In this document: piece after piece, positions 7,488 to 16,451 of the stretch
Layout: each line of letters opens with the position of its first letter
Position numbering within the stretch: position 1 is the stretch's first letter
Notes under the pieces: model-generated
What the model was told of the DNA's origin: nothing
Seen by the model: the letters and a program-made list of their open reading frames with translations, nothing else
The model's database searches: none
Virus record (IMG/VR): IMGVR_UViG_3300023109_000101
Location: 1 to 27,624 of that record
DNA from: a virus
Strand: one strand, 5' to 3'
Length of the DNA: 27,624 nt
Translations under genes and position numbers: made by a program

Positions 7488-8912
7488 TTAATAACTTGAT
7501 TCTACGTAATTAGAAGAAACAGCAAATAATTCTTTTTTACCGTTAGGATCTGTGGTTGAATCAGTAGATAATTTTACCGTAACTAAATAACCTTTAATAC
7601 CAGAAACACTTTCACCGTATAAAACTTCTTGTGGTTGCGGCTGGCTATTGTTTTTTATAGCAGACATGTACTTGTTTTCTTTTCTATTAAAACCGTATCG
7701 CTGTATAAAGTAACCACCTGATATTGTTAAAGAATCCCAAGAAGAATCTAAAGGAGTAACTATAGTAGAACCGTTTATTACGTATTGACCTTCTTCATAA
7801 CTAGCTATAGGTATAGCTGAATCTGCAAAAGCTGTAGGATTACCTGAAACCGTATCAAATTCAGTAGCGTCAGAAACAATACTTTCTACTTTCCAACCGT
7901 TAGTACCTTCGTAATTAATAGTGCTAAAGTTTTTTGACATTGAAACTTTAGGGTTAAATATTAAAGTTACTGTAGCTGGTTGTGATATTCCATAAAAATT
8001 ATTATAACTACCAATATAATGTTGGTATATTTTGCTACCATTAGTAGTATAAAAATTATTTTTTAAACTAAATATTTGGCTAGGCTTATAGTTATAAAAA
8101 CTAATCCAACCTTGGGGTCTTTCGTCATATGCCAAAGTTTTATAATTACTATCGGTAGTTGGGTTTAATTCCCAAGGTTGAAAGGAAGTTACATAACTTT
8201 TAGCGTGTATATCCCAGCCACCTTTTATAGTTCCTATCTGACCACTGCCACCATCTAAATTATTAAGCTCATCTCTAAAAAAATCACGCATACCGTAAGA
8301 AGATATCTCAGTAATGCCATCTTGTGACAATCTTAACACAGCATTTCTTTTTCTATCAGTAAAATATTTTCTATAACCATAAACAGCAAAGCTACCAGGA
8401 TCTTGACTTATACCATACTTACCAGCGTAAGGTACTATTTGGCCTATAACCATAGCCCCTGAGGTTGTAATAGCAGAACCTTCAGCAGAATAAATCGCGT
8501 CTTTGTCTATTAAAGCTCTACTAACTTTATCTTCTTGAAATATAGTTAGGTTAGTATTTTCAGCATACAACTTTTGTATAGACCCGTTCTGTGGATCTAA
8601 ACTCCTACTAATATCTTCACCTGCTGGAAAAACATTTGTATCATTTACACCTGTTCTAGAGTTAAATATACCAGAATAAATAAGAGAATTAAATCTTATA
8701 GAACCTGTATTGTTTTCAGAAACAAGATAAGCTCTTGGTCCAAAACCTACAGACACACCGTTAAATCTACCTTTAATTCTAGACTCTTCTATTATCCAGT
8801 TTCTAGACGGGGTTGATGTTGACGGCTTGTATGCTGGTACATCTGTTGTGCCTTCAACAGTCTTTCTTAGTAAGAAGGAATTAAAATATTTAACTTCTAT
8901 TGTAGCAGACAT
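7488..8912 (-). CDS. Tail structural protein (474 aa), beta-rich
   Basis: This is a 474-aa beta-rich protein with many Gly, Asn, Ser and Tyr residues. A conserved-looking core spans residues about 39-145: WIIEESRIKGRFNG, NSLIYSGIFNSRTG, NGSIQKLYAENTNL and DKVSRALIDKDAIYSAEG. It continues with a segment containing YGYRKYFTDRKRNAVLRLSQDG near residue 190, which is reminiscent of a propeller blade. I associate this pattern with a large tail protein seen in crAss-like and other marine Bacteroidota podophages, where it accompanies the 'MNKDLD' tail protein encoded here at 9732-13166. Assignment as a tail-tube or 'muzzle'-type component is inference. The start at ATG 8912 is set by the MSATIEVKYF reading and lies directly behind an (AT)6 tract. 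Confidence 0.6.
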   Translation of the reverse strand: MSATIEVKYFNSFLLRKTVEGTTDVPAYKPSTSTPSRNWIIEESRIKGRFNGVSVGFGPRAYLVSENNTGSIRFNSLIYSGIFNSRTGVNDTNVFPAGEDISRSLDPQNGSIQKLYAENTNLTIFQEDKVSRALIDKDAIYSAEGSAITTSGAMVIGQIVPYAGKYGISQDPGSFAVYGYRKYFTDRKRNAVLRLSQDGITEISSYGMRDFFRDELNNLDGGSGQIGTIKGGWDIHAKSYVTSFQPWELNPTTDSNYKTLAYDERPQGWISFYNYKPSQIFSLKNNFYTTNGSKIYQHYIGSYNNFYGISQPATVTLIFNPKVSMSKNFSTINYEGTNGWKVESIVSDATEFDTVSGNPTAFADSAIPIASYEEGQYVINGSTIVTPLDSSWDSLTISGGYFIQRYGFNRKENKYMSAIKNNSQPQPQEVLYGESVSGIKGYLVTVKLSTDSTTDPNGKKELFAVSSNYVESSY

Positions 8913-8922
8913 ATATATATAT
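8911..8922 (-). repeat. (AT)6 dinucleotide tract abutting a start codon
   Basis: Twelve bases of perfect AT repeat end in the ATG of the 474-aa tail gene. A purine-rich AGGTGA lies just upstream on the minus strand. The tract is short, and A/T-only leaders are usual here, so it may mean nothing. Confidence 0.6.
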
Positions 8923-8947
8923 TCACCTATTTATTTATATTTTAACC

Positions 8948-9721
8948 TTATTGTGCAACACGCCATATTTGAAGGTAGCAACCATTTTCATGATGATCTA
9001 CAGCTAGTTTATTATTAGCAGGTGTAAAAAGGCTTCCTGGAACAACAGCTAAAGTAATATCAACACCATCGTTGCTAATACCATTGTTACAAGTAGCAGA
9101 GAGCATAGTGTTTAATATAGTATGATCTCCATTAACAGTGCTAACAGACATATCATAGCCATTCATCCCGAACTGTTCGTAATATCCTTTTAAAGCACCG
9201 TTAAATTTTAAAGAAGCCGACTTGTTACCATTAATGTTAAGTTGACCAGTTTGCCCGGGTGTAGTTGGAGTTTCTGGAATCCAACCAACTCCAGGTTGTT
9301 TTAAAGTAACACCGGTTACTACGCCACCAGATACAGTCACGTCAAAAGTAGCGTTGGTAGAATTACCACCAATAGAAGTCATATTTTGACCATTCCAAGC
9401 GTTTTGTTCTAAAGCAACGTCTGTATGCTGACCATTAGGTATACTAGTACCTACACTGCTAATAACCCAAGGACTATTACCATTAGGAGACATTATAGAA
9501 TCTTGTCCAAAATAATCTGAATTATAATATTGTGTCCGCATAAAATCAAAACTAAGAGATGTTGCGTTGTCTGCATATATTCTTCCTGCAAAAATTAAAA
9601 CAGGCTGGTAATTGCTAGTCACTATTGTTCTTACGTCTTGAGCACTAATAGCCTTGGTAGCATTGTCTGCTAATAAATCTTCTAGCTCGTATTGAAATTT
9701 AATATCTGTTGTTGAACTCAT
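8948..9721 (-). CDS. Putative tail appendage/fibre protein (257 aa)
   Basis: The 257-aa protein has a short helical N-terminus (residues about 8-36, FQYELEDLLADNATKAISAQ then DVRTIV). The rest is beta-rich, with many Gly, Asn, Thr and Ser residues and a repeated-turn style (VSGGVVTGVTLKQPGVGW near residue 130-147). It ends in LQIWRVAQ. A short adaptor-like N-terminus followed by a Gly/Thr-rich beta body fits a small fibre, spike or capsid/tail decoration protein. It sits between two large tail genes. I do not recognise a specific family and see no enzymatic motif. The C-terminal part, with HHENGCYL, might be the exposed end. Confidence 0.5.
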   Translation of the reverse strand: MSSTTDIKFQYELEDLLADNATKAISAQDVRTIVTSNYQPVLIFAGRIYADNATSLSFDFMRTQYYNSDYFGQDSIMSPNGNSPWVISSVGTSIPNGQHTDVALEQNAWNGQNMTSIGGNSTNATFDVTVSGGVVTGVTLKQPGVGWIPETPTTPGQTGQLNINGNKSASLKFNGALKGYYEQFGMNGYDMSVSTVNGDHTILNTMLSATCNNGISNDGVDITLAVVPGSLFTPANNKLAVDHHENGCYLQIWRVAQ

Positions 9722-9731
9722 TTTTTTTGTT

Positions 9732-12700
9732 TTATATATCGAATGCTGTTGAGAAAGCGTCTGAAAATTCTCCTGGTTCTACCAATAAATCTATTGATCT
9801 TGTATCTGTTGCCCCGCCGGCGTCTGTTAAATTTATAACTATAGTTAAATCACTCCAAAAAGCTCCAACAAACTTGCTTAAAGCACCTGTGCTTCTATCT
9901 ATTTGTATAGTAACAGAATCAGAAGTTCCATTGCCTCTTGTTATTAAAAGCGTTGCGAAGTTGTTACCTGACGGATTATTGTTAACTGTAAAAGTATAAC
10001 CATCTGCTGTTATTGCAGCTTGAGTATCTGTAAATCCCCAAGTTAAATTTAAAGTATTTTTACTTGTATTAAAACTACCATTTTTACCCAGTACAGTACC
10101 TGTGAAAATAGGCATTGTAGAGTATTGAGGTGTTATTAAATCATAAGTTTCTATAGTAGGATTTATATTACTTAAAGCGCCCGAGGTTTGAAGATTAGCA
10201 AATGGAGATTTTATATCTAAAGATATACCATCGCTAACTGTAGTTGGGTTTATTAAATTAAACGTAGCTGTTGTATCACCAGGTTGCCCACCAGCTGTAA
10301 CAACATCTATAATACCTATTGACGTAACACCGTTAAATACCTCCATGCCTGGAAAAATACCGTTGCTAGCAGTGCCATCTACTAAATTATCTACTACAAT
10401 GGTTGTAGAATTACTAACATTACCATTAACATCTGCCGTAGCATCATCTTCTTTATTTCTAACTTTCATACTGAAAGTGTACGACTCTATTGTTGATGCG
10501 TTAGGTCCAAAATAAAAACCATGAGGTGGGCTTAGTGGTACTGGATTTATTTTAATTCTATAACGATCATCACCTTGGGTTTGATCTAATTCTAATGTAA
10601 ATTCGCTAGTCCTATTATTTCCACCACCATCTGAAACCGTAAGGTTTGTTATTTCAGAAGCGTCTATTTCAATAGCAGAAGAATCTATAGGTTTAAAAGA
10701 AGCGGTAACATACCTAGAGTCTTCCGCGCCAGTATTTGTACCTGTACCGCTTGGGTCTTGATTTTCACGTTGTAAATAACCTAAAGACGTAAACCCGACT
10801 GGTGAATCACCACCGCCTTGAGCTATAAGCGTGTTTAAATCAGATATTAAACCAGTTGTAGATGTTTCATAATATATATCTATATTAGATACAAATGGAT
10901 CTGTTTCAAAAACTGTTAATTGAAAATCATTATTATTATTATACTCGACACCTAAAGTTTTTGGAGTTGCTAATTTTGCTACAAAAGGATTTGTTTCAGC
11001 TTGAAAAATAGCTTCATTATTTGCACTAACACCCATGTCTTTTAGTGTAGACAATGTTGTAACAGTGTTGTTTGTATTTCCAGGAAAACTTTGAATGTTA
11101 TAAGTTCCAGGGTTATGAGTTCCGGCTTCATCTACCAAACAGTATAAAAGTGTATCACTTCTAAATTGATTTTGATTACCACTAGCATCGAGAAGTTCTT
11201 TAGGTACTTTATTTAAACTGTCAGATATTAGAGTTGTAAATGCAACCCCAGTATCTGCAGACGCACTATCAATTTGACCTTTAACAATACCTGGAGTATA
11301 AACATTATAATACTCTTGCTCTGTTTGTTTTACAACAATCTTATAGCTATACCAACCTAAAGGATTTGTAGAACTGTATAAACCTGGTTGTCCAGTTGGC
11401 GTTGAATTTCCATATTGTAAAGGACTAAACACGCTTGTTATAGGATCGTTAAACTGTAGCTTTATAGAATTACCTACATCACTTAAAACATCGCCAATAG
11501 TATTGTTATCTCTATAAGGAAAATAAAATGTAGAAGCTCCAAAAGAATTATTTAAATCATTAGAAGCTGTATTGCTGCCAACACTAGACAGTATAACATC
11601 AGATTGCCTTCCATATCTGTCCATAAGAACGACACCAACCTGGTAATTCCTATTTCTTTTTAGTGTACTTTCTGGATATTCTTTATCTATACCGGTTCCT
11701 ACAGAACCTTCTATTTTTTCACTAGCTGTTACCTGATAGTTTAATTTACTAGGCGCAGTATATTTATCTACGTAATTACCATATATAATTCTATTACCTG
11801 AAACCTCTTGCGATAAGGCCTTAACCGGCGTTTTATCATAAACTCTATTAGCTTCTGAAGAAGGTAAAGTTAGTATAGGTTTTCTTGATTGATACTTATA
11901 ATTGTAAAATGTATCATTTGAATGATTAGTTTCTATGTCTTCTAAAGAAATAGTATCTAATACATACAAAGCAAGACTATCAGATTCTTGATAAATAACA
12001 TCTATTTCTGTTATTTTAAAATCAGAATTTAAATTAGCGCCAGTAACCGAGTCTGGAAAATTTATAATTAATTCCATGAAGTTTACTTTGTTTTTCATAA
12101 AAGCAACCTCACCACTAGTGTAAGAAGCCTCTTCGTCGCCAACTAAAAATCTACCATCTTGCTGTGGTATAAAAGCTGTTTGCGTAAATGGAGCTATTAT
12201 AGAATATTCATTATCTTCAAATTTAAATCTATAACTAAACTTAACAAATTTGTCTTGTAAAAAAACCGGATCACCAGCGTAGTGATTTATAAAATCTGGA
12301 TTTGGAGAAGTAACAATAACGTCATTAGCCTCTATAGGTGTTGTTACGCCTACAGGAGTGCTTGTGTTTAATTGAGTATCTGTACTACCACCAGCTACAG
12401 TTGTGTTAGCTGGTATTTTATCTTCATTTGGAGGTTGCAATGTTATTACGTCTCCTTGTGAAAAACTTCTATATACAGTGTTGATTGGTATTGAGCTAGC
12501 GTTACTAACAGCCGCTGTTGCATACGCTTCAGCTCCGTCTATAGTAGATGCTGACACAACATCCTTCATTGTACCAGTGTAAACACCGTTATCTTCTGTG
12601 ACTAAATCTATAGATTTATAAGGCGCATATTTAGCTACTGATATAGTATCTTCTGTAGAATAATAAGAACTATCGTTTAGTGCCTTGTCTATATTTATTT

Positions 12701-13166
12701 TTCTAGGTTGATTCCTGTTATCAGTCCAAAACAATAAACCTTCTAAAATATTAACACCATAAATAGGATGTGTAGTTGAAAAATTTAAAAATTTTCCAGT
12801 GACAAGAGTTTGAAAAGTATTAGCGTTATTTTTAACGTCTAAACAAACTATAAAAGATACACTGTTAGTACCTTGTTGGTTATTTGTTAAATTAGTTGGA
12901 GAAGTATCAGTATAGCTTGTTAAGAATAAATATATTTTTTCATTTACTTCATCTACACCATAGCCTATAGTAGTAGGGCTAAAACCTGATGTGGCGGTAG
13001 CTATAAGCGTGTTACCTAAAACATTTTCTAGTGCGCCTACGTCACTATCCTCTGATTCTGAAACAGCTATATTAAAAGCGTTTCTGTACTGATTATTTGG
13101 AACTAATCTAGAGTCTAAATCTTTATTCATTTTAGACGCTAGAAAACTATTCTTTACTTCAGCCAT
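9732..13166 (-). CDS. Large tail protein with 'MNKDLD' N-terminus (1144 aa), crAss-like muzzle type
   Basis: This is the longest complete gene in the window at 1144 aa. The N-terminus has the pattern SKMNKDLDSRLVPNNQYRNA and then SDVGALENVLGN (residues 11-52). I associate this with a widespread tail structural protein of crAss-like and marine podophages, related to the P22-type tail stabilisation or 'muzzle' proteins. The body is beta-rich with blade-like repeats such as YGVDEVNEKIYLFLTS and GVNILEGLLFWTDNRNQPRK (residues about 68-160). The last 350 residues look like Ig-like or fibronectin-like domains (Gly/Thr/Asn-rich, ending in TRSIDLLVEPGEF). It follows the neck genes and precedes the small appendage gene, as expected for a tail-end protein. 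The exact structural role is inferred. Confidence 0.65.
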   Translation of the reverse strand: MAEVKNSFLASKMNKDLDSRLVPNNQYRNAFNIAVSESEDSDVGALENVLGNTLIATATSGFSPTTIGYGVDEVNEKIYLFLTSYTDTSPTNLTNNQQGTNSVSFIVCLDVKNNANTFQTLVTGKFLNFSTTHPIYGVNILEGLLFWTDNRNQPRKINIDKALNDSSYYSTEDTISVAKYAPYKSIDLVTEDNGVYTGTMKDVVSASTIDGAEAYATAAVSNASSIPINTVYRSFSQGDVITLQPPNEDKIPANTTVAGGSTDTQLNTSTPVGVTTPIEANDVIVTSPNPDFINHYAGDPVFLQDKFVKFSYRFKFEDNEYSIIAPFTQTAFIPQQDGRFLVGDEEASYTSGEVAFMKNKVNFMELIINFPDSVTGANLNSDFKITEIDVIYQESDSLALYVLDTISLEDIETNHSNDTFYNYKYQSRKPILTLPSSEANRVYDKTPVKALSQEVSGNRIIYGNYVDKYTAPSKLNYQVTASEKIEGSVGTGIDKEYPESTLKRNRNYQVGVVLMDRYGRQSDVILSSVGSNTASNDLNNSFGASTFYFPYRDNNTIGDVLSDVGNSIKLQFNDPITSVFSPLQYGNSTPTGQPGLYSSTNPLGWYSYKIVVKQTEQEYYNVYTPGIVKGQIDSASADTGVAFTTLISDSLNKVPKELLDASGNQNQFRSDTLLYCLVDEAGTHNPGTYNIQSFPGNTNNTVTTLSTLKDMGVSANNEAIFQAETNPFVAKLATPKTLGVEYNNNNDFQLTVFETDPFVSNIDIYYETSTTGLISDLNTLIAQGGGDSPVGFTSLGYLQRENQDPSGTGTNTGAEDSRYVTASFKPIDSSAIEIDASEITNLTVSDGGGNNRTSEFTLELDQTQGDDRYRIKINPVPLSPPHGFYFGPNASTIESYTFSMKVRNKEDDATADVNGNVSNSTTIVVDNLVDGTASNGIFPGMEVFNGVTSIGIIDVVTAGGQPGDTTATFNLINPTTVSDGISLDIKSPFANLQTSGALSNINPTIETYDLITPQYSTMPIFTGTVLGKNGSFNTSKNTLNLTWGFTDTQAAITADGYTFTVNNNPSGNNFATLLITRGNGTSDSVTIQIDRSTGALSKFVGAFWSDLTIVINLTDAGGATDTRSIDLLVEPGEFSDAFSTAFDI

Positions 13167-13172
13167 TTAATT

Positions 13173-14387
13173 TTAGTGTTTAATCCATTTAGATTTGCCT
13201 CGTGTAACCTGTACTATTTCGTTAAGCTTGGTGTTTGATAAACGTATTTTAGCATTTCTAAGTTTAGCGCTACGTTCTTTCTTTAAACGTTGAATTACAT
13301 ATTCGTTTTGATTTATTCTAGAAGCTAATATAGCATGCGATACGTGAGCGTAGATAGCTTCTTCTGCCATTTTAGGTATCTTAGTATCTTCATTAGTTGC
13401 AAGACCATCAGAGATGTATTCTAATACAACTATTCTATCTACTAGATTAGCAGAAAAAGAAAACTTATTGTATCTTTCGTCTATATTGAAGTAGCCATTA
13501 GCATTAGCAAACTGCGGATCTAACCCAAATAACTGGCCGTAGCCAAACTCTGGATAGCCATAGTAATATTCCCAGCCTAATATAGTATCGTTAAGTAAGT
13601 CTTGATTGTTTGCGTTTTTAAAGAAGTTGTTTTTCCAGCGATCGTTTGTTATAGAAGTTGTTTCAACGCTATTACCAAAATCATCTTGAATAGGAACTCC
13701 TTGATTATCATCTGCAAAAACACCTGTGGGTTTAGTAGTGAGCATATCCCCTGGCATTATAACGTGTTTAACGCCTGAGTTATCTATCCAATATAAATTA
13801 ACATAGTTAACATAATCTTGAGGTATTGGTATGCTTAAGTTGTGAGGCACAGTAACCTCTAGTTTGTTTACGCTTTTTAAAGTATCATAGCTAAACTCTT
13901 GAAGTCCACGTTTAACGTGAAACACTACGTCAGTTCTTTTAACACTTGGTATAAGTTTACCATCACCTACATAAGCTACTAAAAAGTTATTCACGACATC
14001 ATCTAAAGATATATAACTATATGAACCATAGTTTTTTTCTACAGTATCACCATAGGCTTTTTCTTGAAATGTACTAGCGTAATTACCACCGTCTAATTTT
14101 TTAAGTTGAACAACTATATATAGTAAATCAGCTGGGGCTATATCAAATGTAATAGTGTTACTATTTACGGTATAACCAGAAACAACCTCAGACCAAGTTC
14201 CAGGAATAGCATTAGTGCTAGTATATATTTTAAAATTATTTAAAGCATAGTTTACATTAGTATTACTTGCCGATCCAAATACTAAATCAGTGTTAAACGT
14301 TGTAGTAAAGCTTTTGTTAGATCCATTGCCCTGAAAACCTTGCGCGCCTTCGTAATACTGTCTATTGTTTTCTTTTAATAGTCCCAT
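13173..14387 (-). CDS. Neck/ring protein, paralogue B2 (404 aa)
   Basis: Residues about 125-180 (SYISLDDVVNNFLVAYVG, GKLIPSVKRTDVVFHVKRG, LQEFSYDTLKS) closely match the 193-aa protein B1 encoded at 15107-15688. The C-terminal helices match too (IPKMAEEAIYAHVSHAILASR against IPKLAEEALYSCMIYSILANR). B2 differs by a beta-rich N-terminal extension of about 125 residues, a large insertion rich in Tyr, Phe and Asn around residues 215-310, and a basic tail ending KSKWIKH. The four genes here resemble the ring proteins stacked below the portal in crAss-like phages. I infer a head-tail connector role, with B2 probably more distal or peripheral because of its added domains. Confidence 0.65.
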   Translation of the reverse strand: MGLLKENNRQYYEGAQGFQGNGSNKSFTTTFNTDLVFGSASNTNVNYALNNFKIYTSTNAIPGTWSEVVSGYTVNSNTITFDIAPADLLYIVVQLKKLDGGNYASTFQEKAYGDTVEKNYGSYSYISLDDVVNNFLVAYVGDGKLIPSVKRTDVVFHVKRGLQEFSYDTLKSVNKLEVTVPHNLSIPIPQDYVNYVNLYWIDNSGVKHVIMPGDMLTTKPTGVFADDNQGVPIQDDFGNSVETTSITNDRWKNNFFKNANNQDLLNDTILGWEYYYGYPEFGYGQLFGLDPQFANANGYFNIDERYNKFSFSANLVDRIVVLEYISDGLATNEDTKIPKMAEEAIYAHVSHAILASRINQNEYVIQRLKKERSAKLRNAKIRLSNTKLNEIVQVTRGKSKWIKH

Positions 14388-14390
14388 TTA

Positions 14391-15095
14391 TTAACTTCTT
14401 TCATTTACGTTTTCAGCTTGAACGGCTTGATTAGCGGCTTGTACTATTTGTGGATCTCTTATAACTATACCAGCATATGCTAATATTCTAAGCACAACTT
14501 CAGTTTGTTCTGTTTCGTCTATTTCAAAATCAGTGCTATTGTTAGGAGAGTGTACCAAAACCTGTGTGGTTATGTCTTTGGTAAAACCCCATACAACATC
14601 ATCTGGTCTTCTTATATAATCTAAATTAACGCTAGTTATGCTGGTTGGGTTAGATAATATTTTATTGTCTTGAAAAAGATATACAGGGTAATTTTCGTTA
14701 GGTAAAGTAAGATCTGATTTTAAAACGTTGTAGTAAGCGTTTCTTTGAAGTCTTTGTAATTCAATTTCATAACCCGCGGCAGCACCTACAGTACCGTCAT
14801 AAGTTACAGTTCCTAATCTATAAACGTCACTACCTATGTCTGTGTCTCTATTAACAGTTTTTCTTCTTCTAAATAAAGACATTTTTTCATCTATACCATC
14901 AGTCCTATCAGCGTAATCCATATCATTTTGAGGAACTCTACTAGATTGATTTAAGTCCTCAAAATATTTTTTAAATATTTCTAATTGAACCTGTGTAGCT
15001 GTTTTATTAAACTCATCAGGCGTCATATAACCGCGCTGCTCTTTGTTTAATATAAGCAACACAGTTTGATACACGTTGTTTACGTTAATCGCCAT
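14391..15095 (-). CDS. Neck/ring protein, paralogue A2 (234 aa)
   Basis: The 234-aa protein begins MAINVNNVYQTVLLILNKEQ and is clearly homologous along its length to A1 at 15695-16384. Both share MAINVNxVY, then RGxxTPxEFNKxATQxQxEIF, YFxxLNQ, YADR and DEKxSLF within the first 80 residues. Later they share a YPVYxxxxxxI stretch and a C-terminal helical part starting at DFEIDETEQTEVVLRILAYAG. It alternates with the B-type genes (order A1-B1-A2-B2), 11 nt after B1 and 3 nt before B2. A head-tail adaptor in a ring below the portal is the best guess, by analogy with crAss-like neck proteins and from its position between capsid and tail genes. Confidence 0.7.
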   Translation of the reverse strand: MAINVNNVYQTVLLILNKEQRGYMTPDEFNKTATQVQLEIFKKYFEDLNQSSRVPQNDMDYADRTDGIDEKMSLFRRRKTVNRDTDIGSDVYRLGTVTYDGTVGAAAGYEIELQRLQRNAYYNVLKSDLTLPNENYPVYLFQDNKILSNPTSITSVNLDYIRRPDDVVWGFTKDITTQVLVHSPNNSTDFEIDETEQTEVVLRILAYAGIVIRDPQIVQAANQAVQAENVNERS

Positions 15096-15106
15096 GCTAT
15101 TTTATT

Positions 15107-15688
15107 TTAGTCGAAGTTAGTAAAGACTAGTCTTGATTTAGCTTTGTCTAGCTTGTCGGTTTTTTCTATAAGTAATCTTTGTAAAACGTCTGGTCTTGTA
15201 TTCTCTCTATTAGCAAGTATAGAATATATCATGCAAGAGTATAAAGCTTCTTCTGCTAATTTAGGTATAGCAGCTGACTCATCTGTAGTAAGAGCGTTAG
15301 AGAGATATGTTAAAGTTGCATCACCTGAATCACCATATGTTATTGTTTTATTTATATAGTTTATATAATATTGACCAGTGCTTGGAGAAGGTGAAGAAGT
15401 ATCTTCAAGAGGAAATGTTGTACTACCAATTTTGATACTAGCTGATATAACAGCTACAAAATCAGCCGGCAAATCAACAGCAATTCCGGATGTTACAGTT
15501 GTAGGACCTTCAGTAAATTGACTTTTTAAAGTTTCATAAGCAAACTCCTGTAAGCATCTACGAGCATGGAATATAACCTCAGTTCTTACAGCGTCTGGTA
15601 TTAATTTACCAGGTCCTGTGTATGATATTAAAAAGTTGTTTATAATATCATTAAGCGATATAAAAGCGTTTGATATAGTTGTTGCCAT
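15107..15688 (-). CDS. Neck/ring protein, paralogue B1 (193 aa)
   Basis: This is the short, minimal version of the B family: an N-terminal helical hairpin (ISLNDIINNFLISYTG, GKLIPDAVRTEVIFHARRC, LQEFAYETLKS, residues about 10-60), a beta middle (residues 65-125), and two C-terminal helices ending AKSRLVFTNFD. The helix-beta-helix layout and length are typical of small head-tail connector proteins, such as tail-tubular A or gp6-type adaptors. This is fold-level inference. It follows A1 after 6 nt and precedes A2 after 11 nt, all one presumed operon. It shares about half or more of the residues with B2 over the N-terminal 50 positions by eye. Confidence 0.65.
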   Translation of the reverse strand: MATTISNAFISLNDIINNFLISYTGPGKLIPDAVRTEVIFHARRCLQEFAYETLKSQFTEGPTTVTSGIAVDLPADFVAVISASIKIGSTTFPLEDTSSPSPSTGQYYINYINKTITYGDSGDATLTYLSNALTTDESAAIPKLAEEALYSCMIYSILANRENTRPDVLQRLLIEKTDKLDKAKSRLVFTNFD

Positions 15689-15694
15689 GATTTA

Positions 15695-16384
15695 TTATTT
15701 TTGTCCGTCTACGTCTATTTGTTGCTCTTTGCTAGCTGCTAATTGTAAAGCTAATTGATCTCTACTCATTACACCTGCATAACCTAATATTTTATCTATT
15801 AAAAGAGGTTGGTCTGATTTATGTATTTCAAATTGAGTTGAAGCTTGTTCGTTGTAGATATAATTACCAAGCTCTGTATCGATAGTAAAGCCCCATTTAA
15901 CGTCAGCTGGAAACTTTAAAAAGTTTAAAGTAACACTACCAGTTAATGGGTTAGGATATAATTCTATCTCGCCGGCCTCGTATGTGTATACCGGATAAAA
16001 TTCTGTAGGTTTTGTAAGCGGTGATATGTTTGTTGTGTATACTTCGTATTTTTGTATTCTTTGAACTTCTCTATTATTGTATACAACAGTGCCTAGTTCT
16101 TGAACTTGCACGGGTACAGATACTTTATTAGCATTAATACTTACAGTCGCGGATGTTTTAAACAAAGATATTTTTTCGTCTAATAACGCATATCTATCAG
16201 CATACGCTAGACTAGTCTGAGGTTGTCTTAACAGTTGATTAAGCTCGTCAAAGTACTCTGTGAATATTTCTTGCTGTGCTTGTGTAGCAATTTTATTAAA
16301 CTCAGCAGGTGTAAGTACACCTCTTTTTTCTTGTTGCAATACCACGAGCACGGCTTTGTATACCTGATTTACGTTTATAGCCAT
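15695..16384 (-). CDS. Neck/ring protein, paralogue A1 (229 aa)
   Basis: The 229-aa protein starts MAINVNQVYKAVLVVLQQEK behind an A/T-only leader. It is the first of the A1-B1-A2-B2 set and is homologous to A2 (234 aa). The first 80 residues look helical (AEFNKIATQAQQEIFTEYFD, ELNQLLRQ). The middle is beta-rich with VYTYEAGEIELYPNP (residues about 135-150), and the C-terminus returns to helices (LIDKILGYAGVMSRDQLALQ). It comes after the capsid gene and an unknown 256-aa gene and before the large tail protein, the interval where neck proteins are encoded in crAss-like phages. The role as a portal-proximal ring or adaptor protein is inferred. Confidence 0.7.
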   Translation of the reverse strand: MAINVNQVYKAVLVVLQQEKRGVLTPAEFNKIATQAQQEIFTEYFDELNQLLRQPQTSLAYADRYALLDEKISLFKTSATVSINANKVSVPVQVQELGTVVYNNREVQRIQKYEVYTTNISPLTKPTEFYPVYTYEAGEIELYPNPLTGSVTLNFLKFPADVKWGFTIDTELGNYIYNEQASTQFEIHKSDQPLLIDKILGYAGVMSRDQLALQLAASKEQQIDVDGQK

Positions 16385-16415
16385 TTTTAATTATTTATTT
16401 TTGTTGGGCGTATTA

Positions 16416-16433
16416 GGCCCGAGTGAACGGGCC
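16416..16433 (-). other. GC-only intergenic hairpin before A1
   Basis: On the minus strand GGCCCG (16433-16428) pairs with CGGGCC (16421-16416) around a 6-base loop. It is a pure G/C stem in the 67-nt gap between the 256-aa gene and A1. No T-run follows it, so it is not a classical intrinsic terminator. An RNA-processing or stability element, or a leaky terminator, is possible. Confidence 0.5.
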
Positions 16434-16451
16434 CTATACTATTGTTACATG

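Noticed and set aside
9732-13166. The 1144-aa protein as a host-derived adhesin because of its Ig-like C-terminal part
   Set aside because: The MNKDLD N-terminal pattern and its place among tail genes point to a phage structural protein, and Ig-like domains are common on phage virions.
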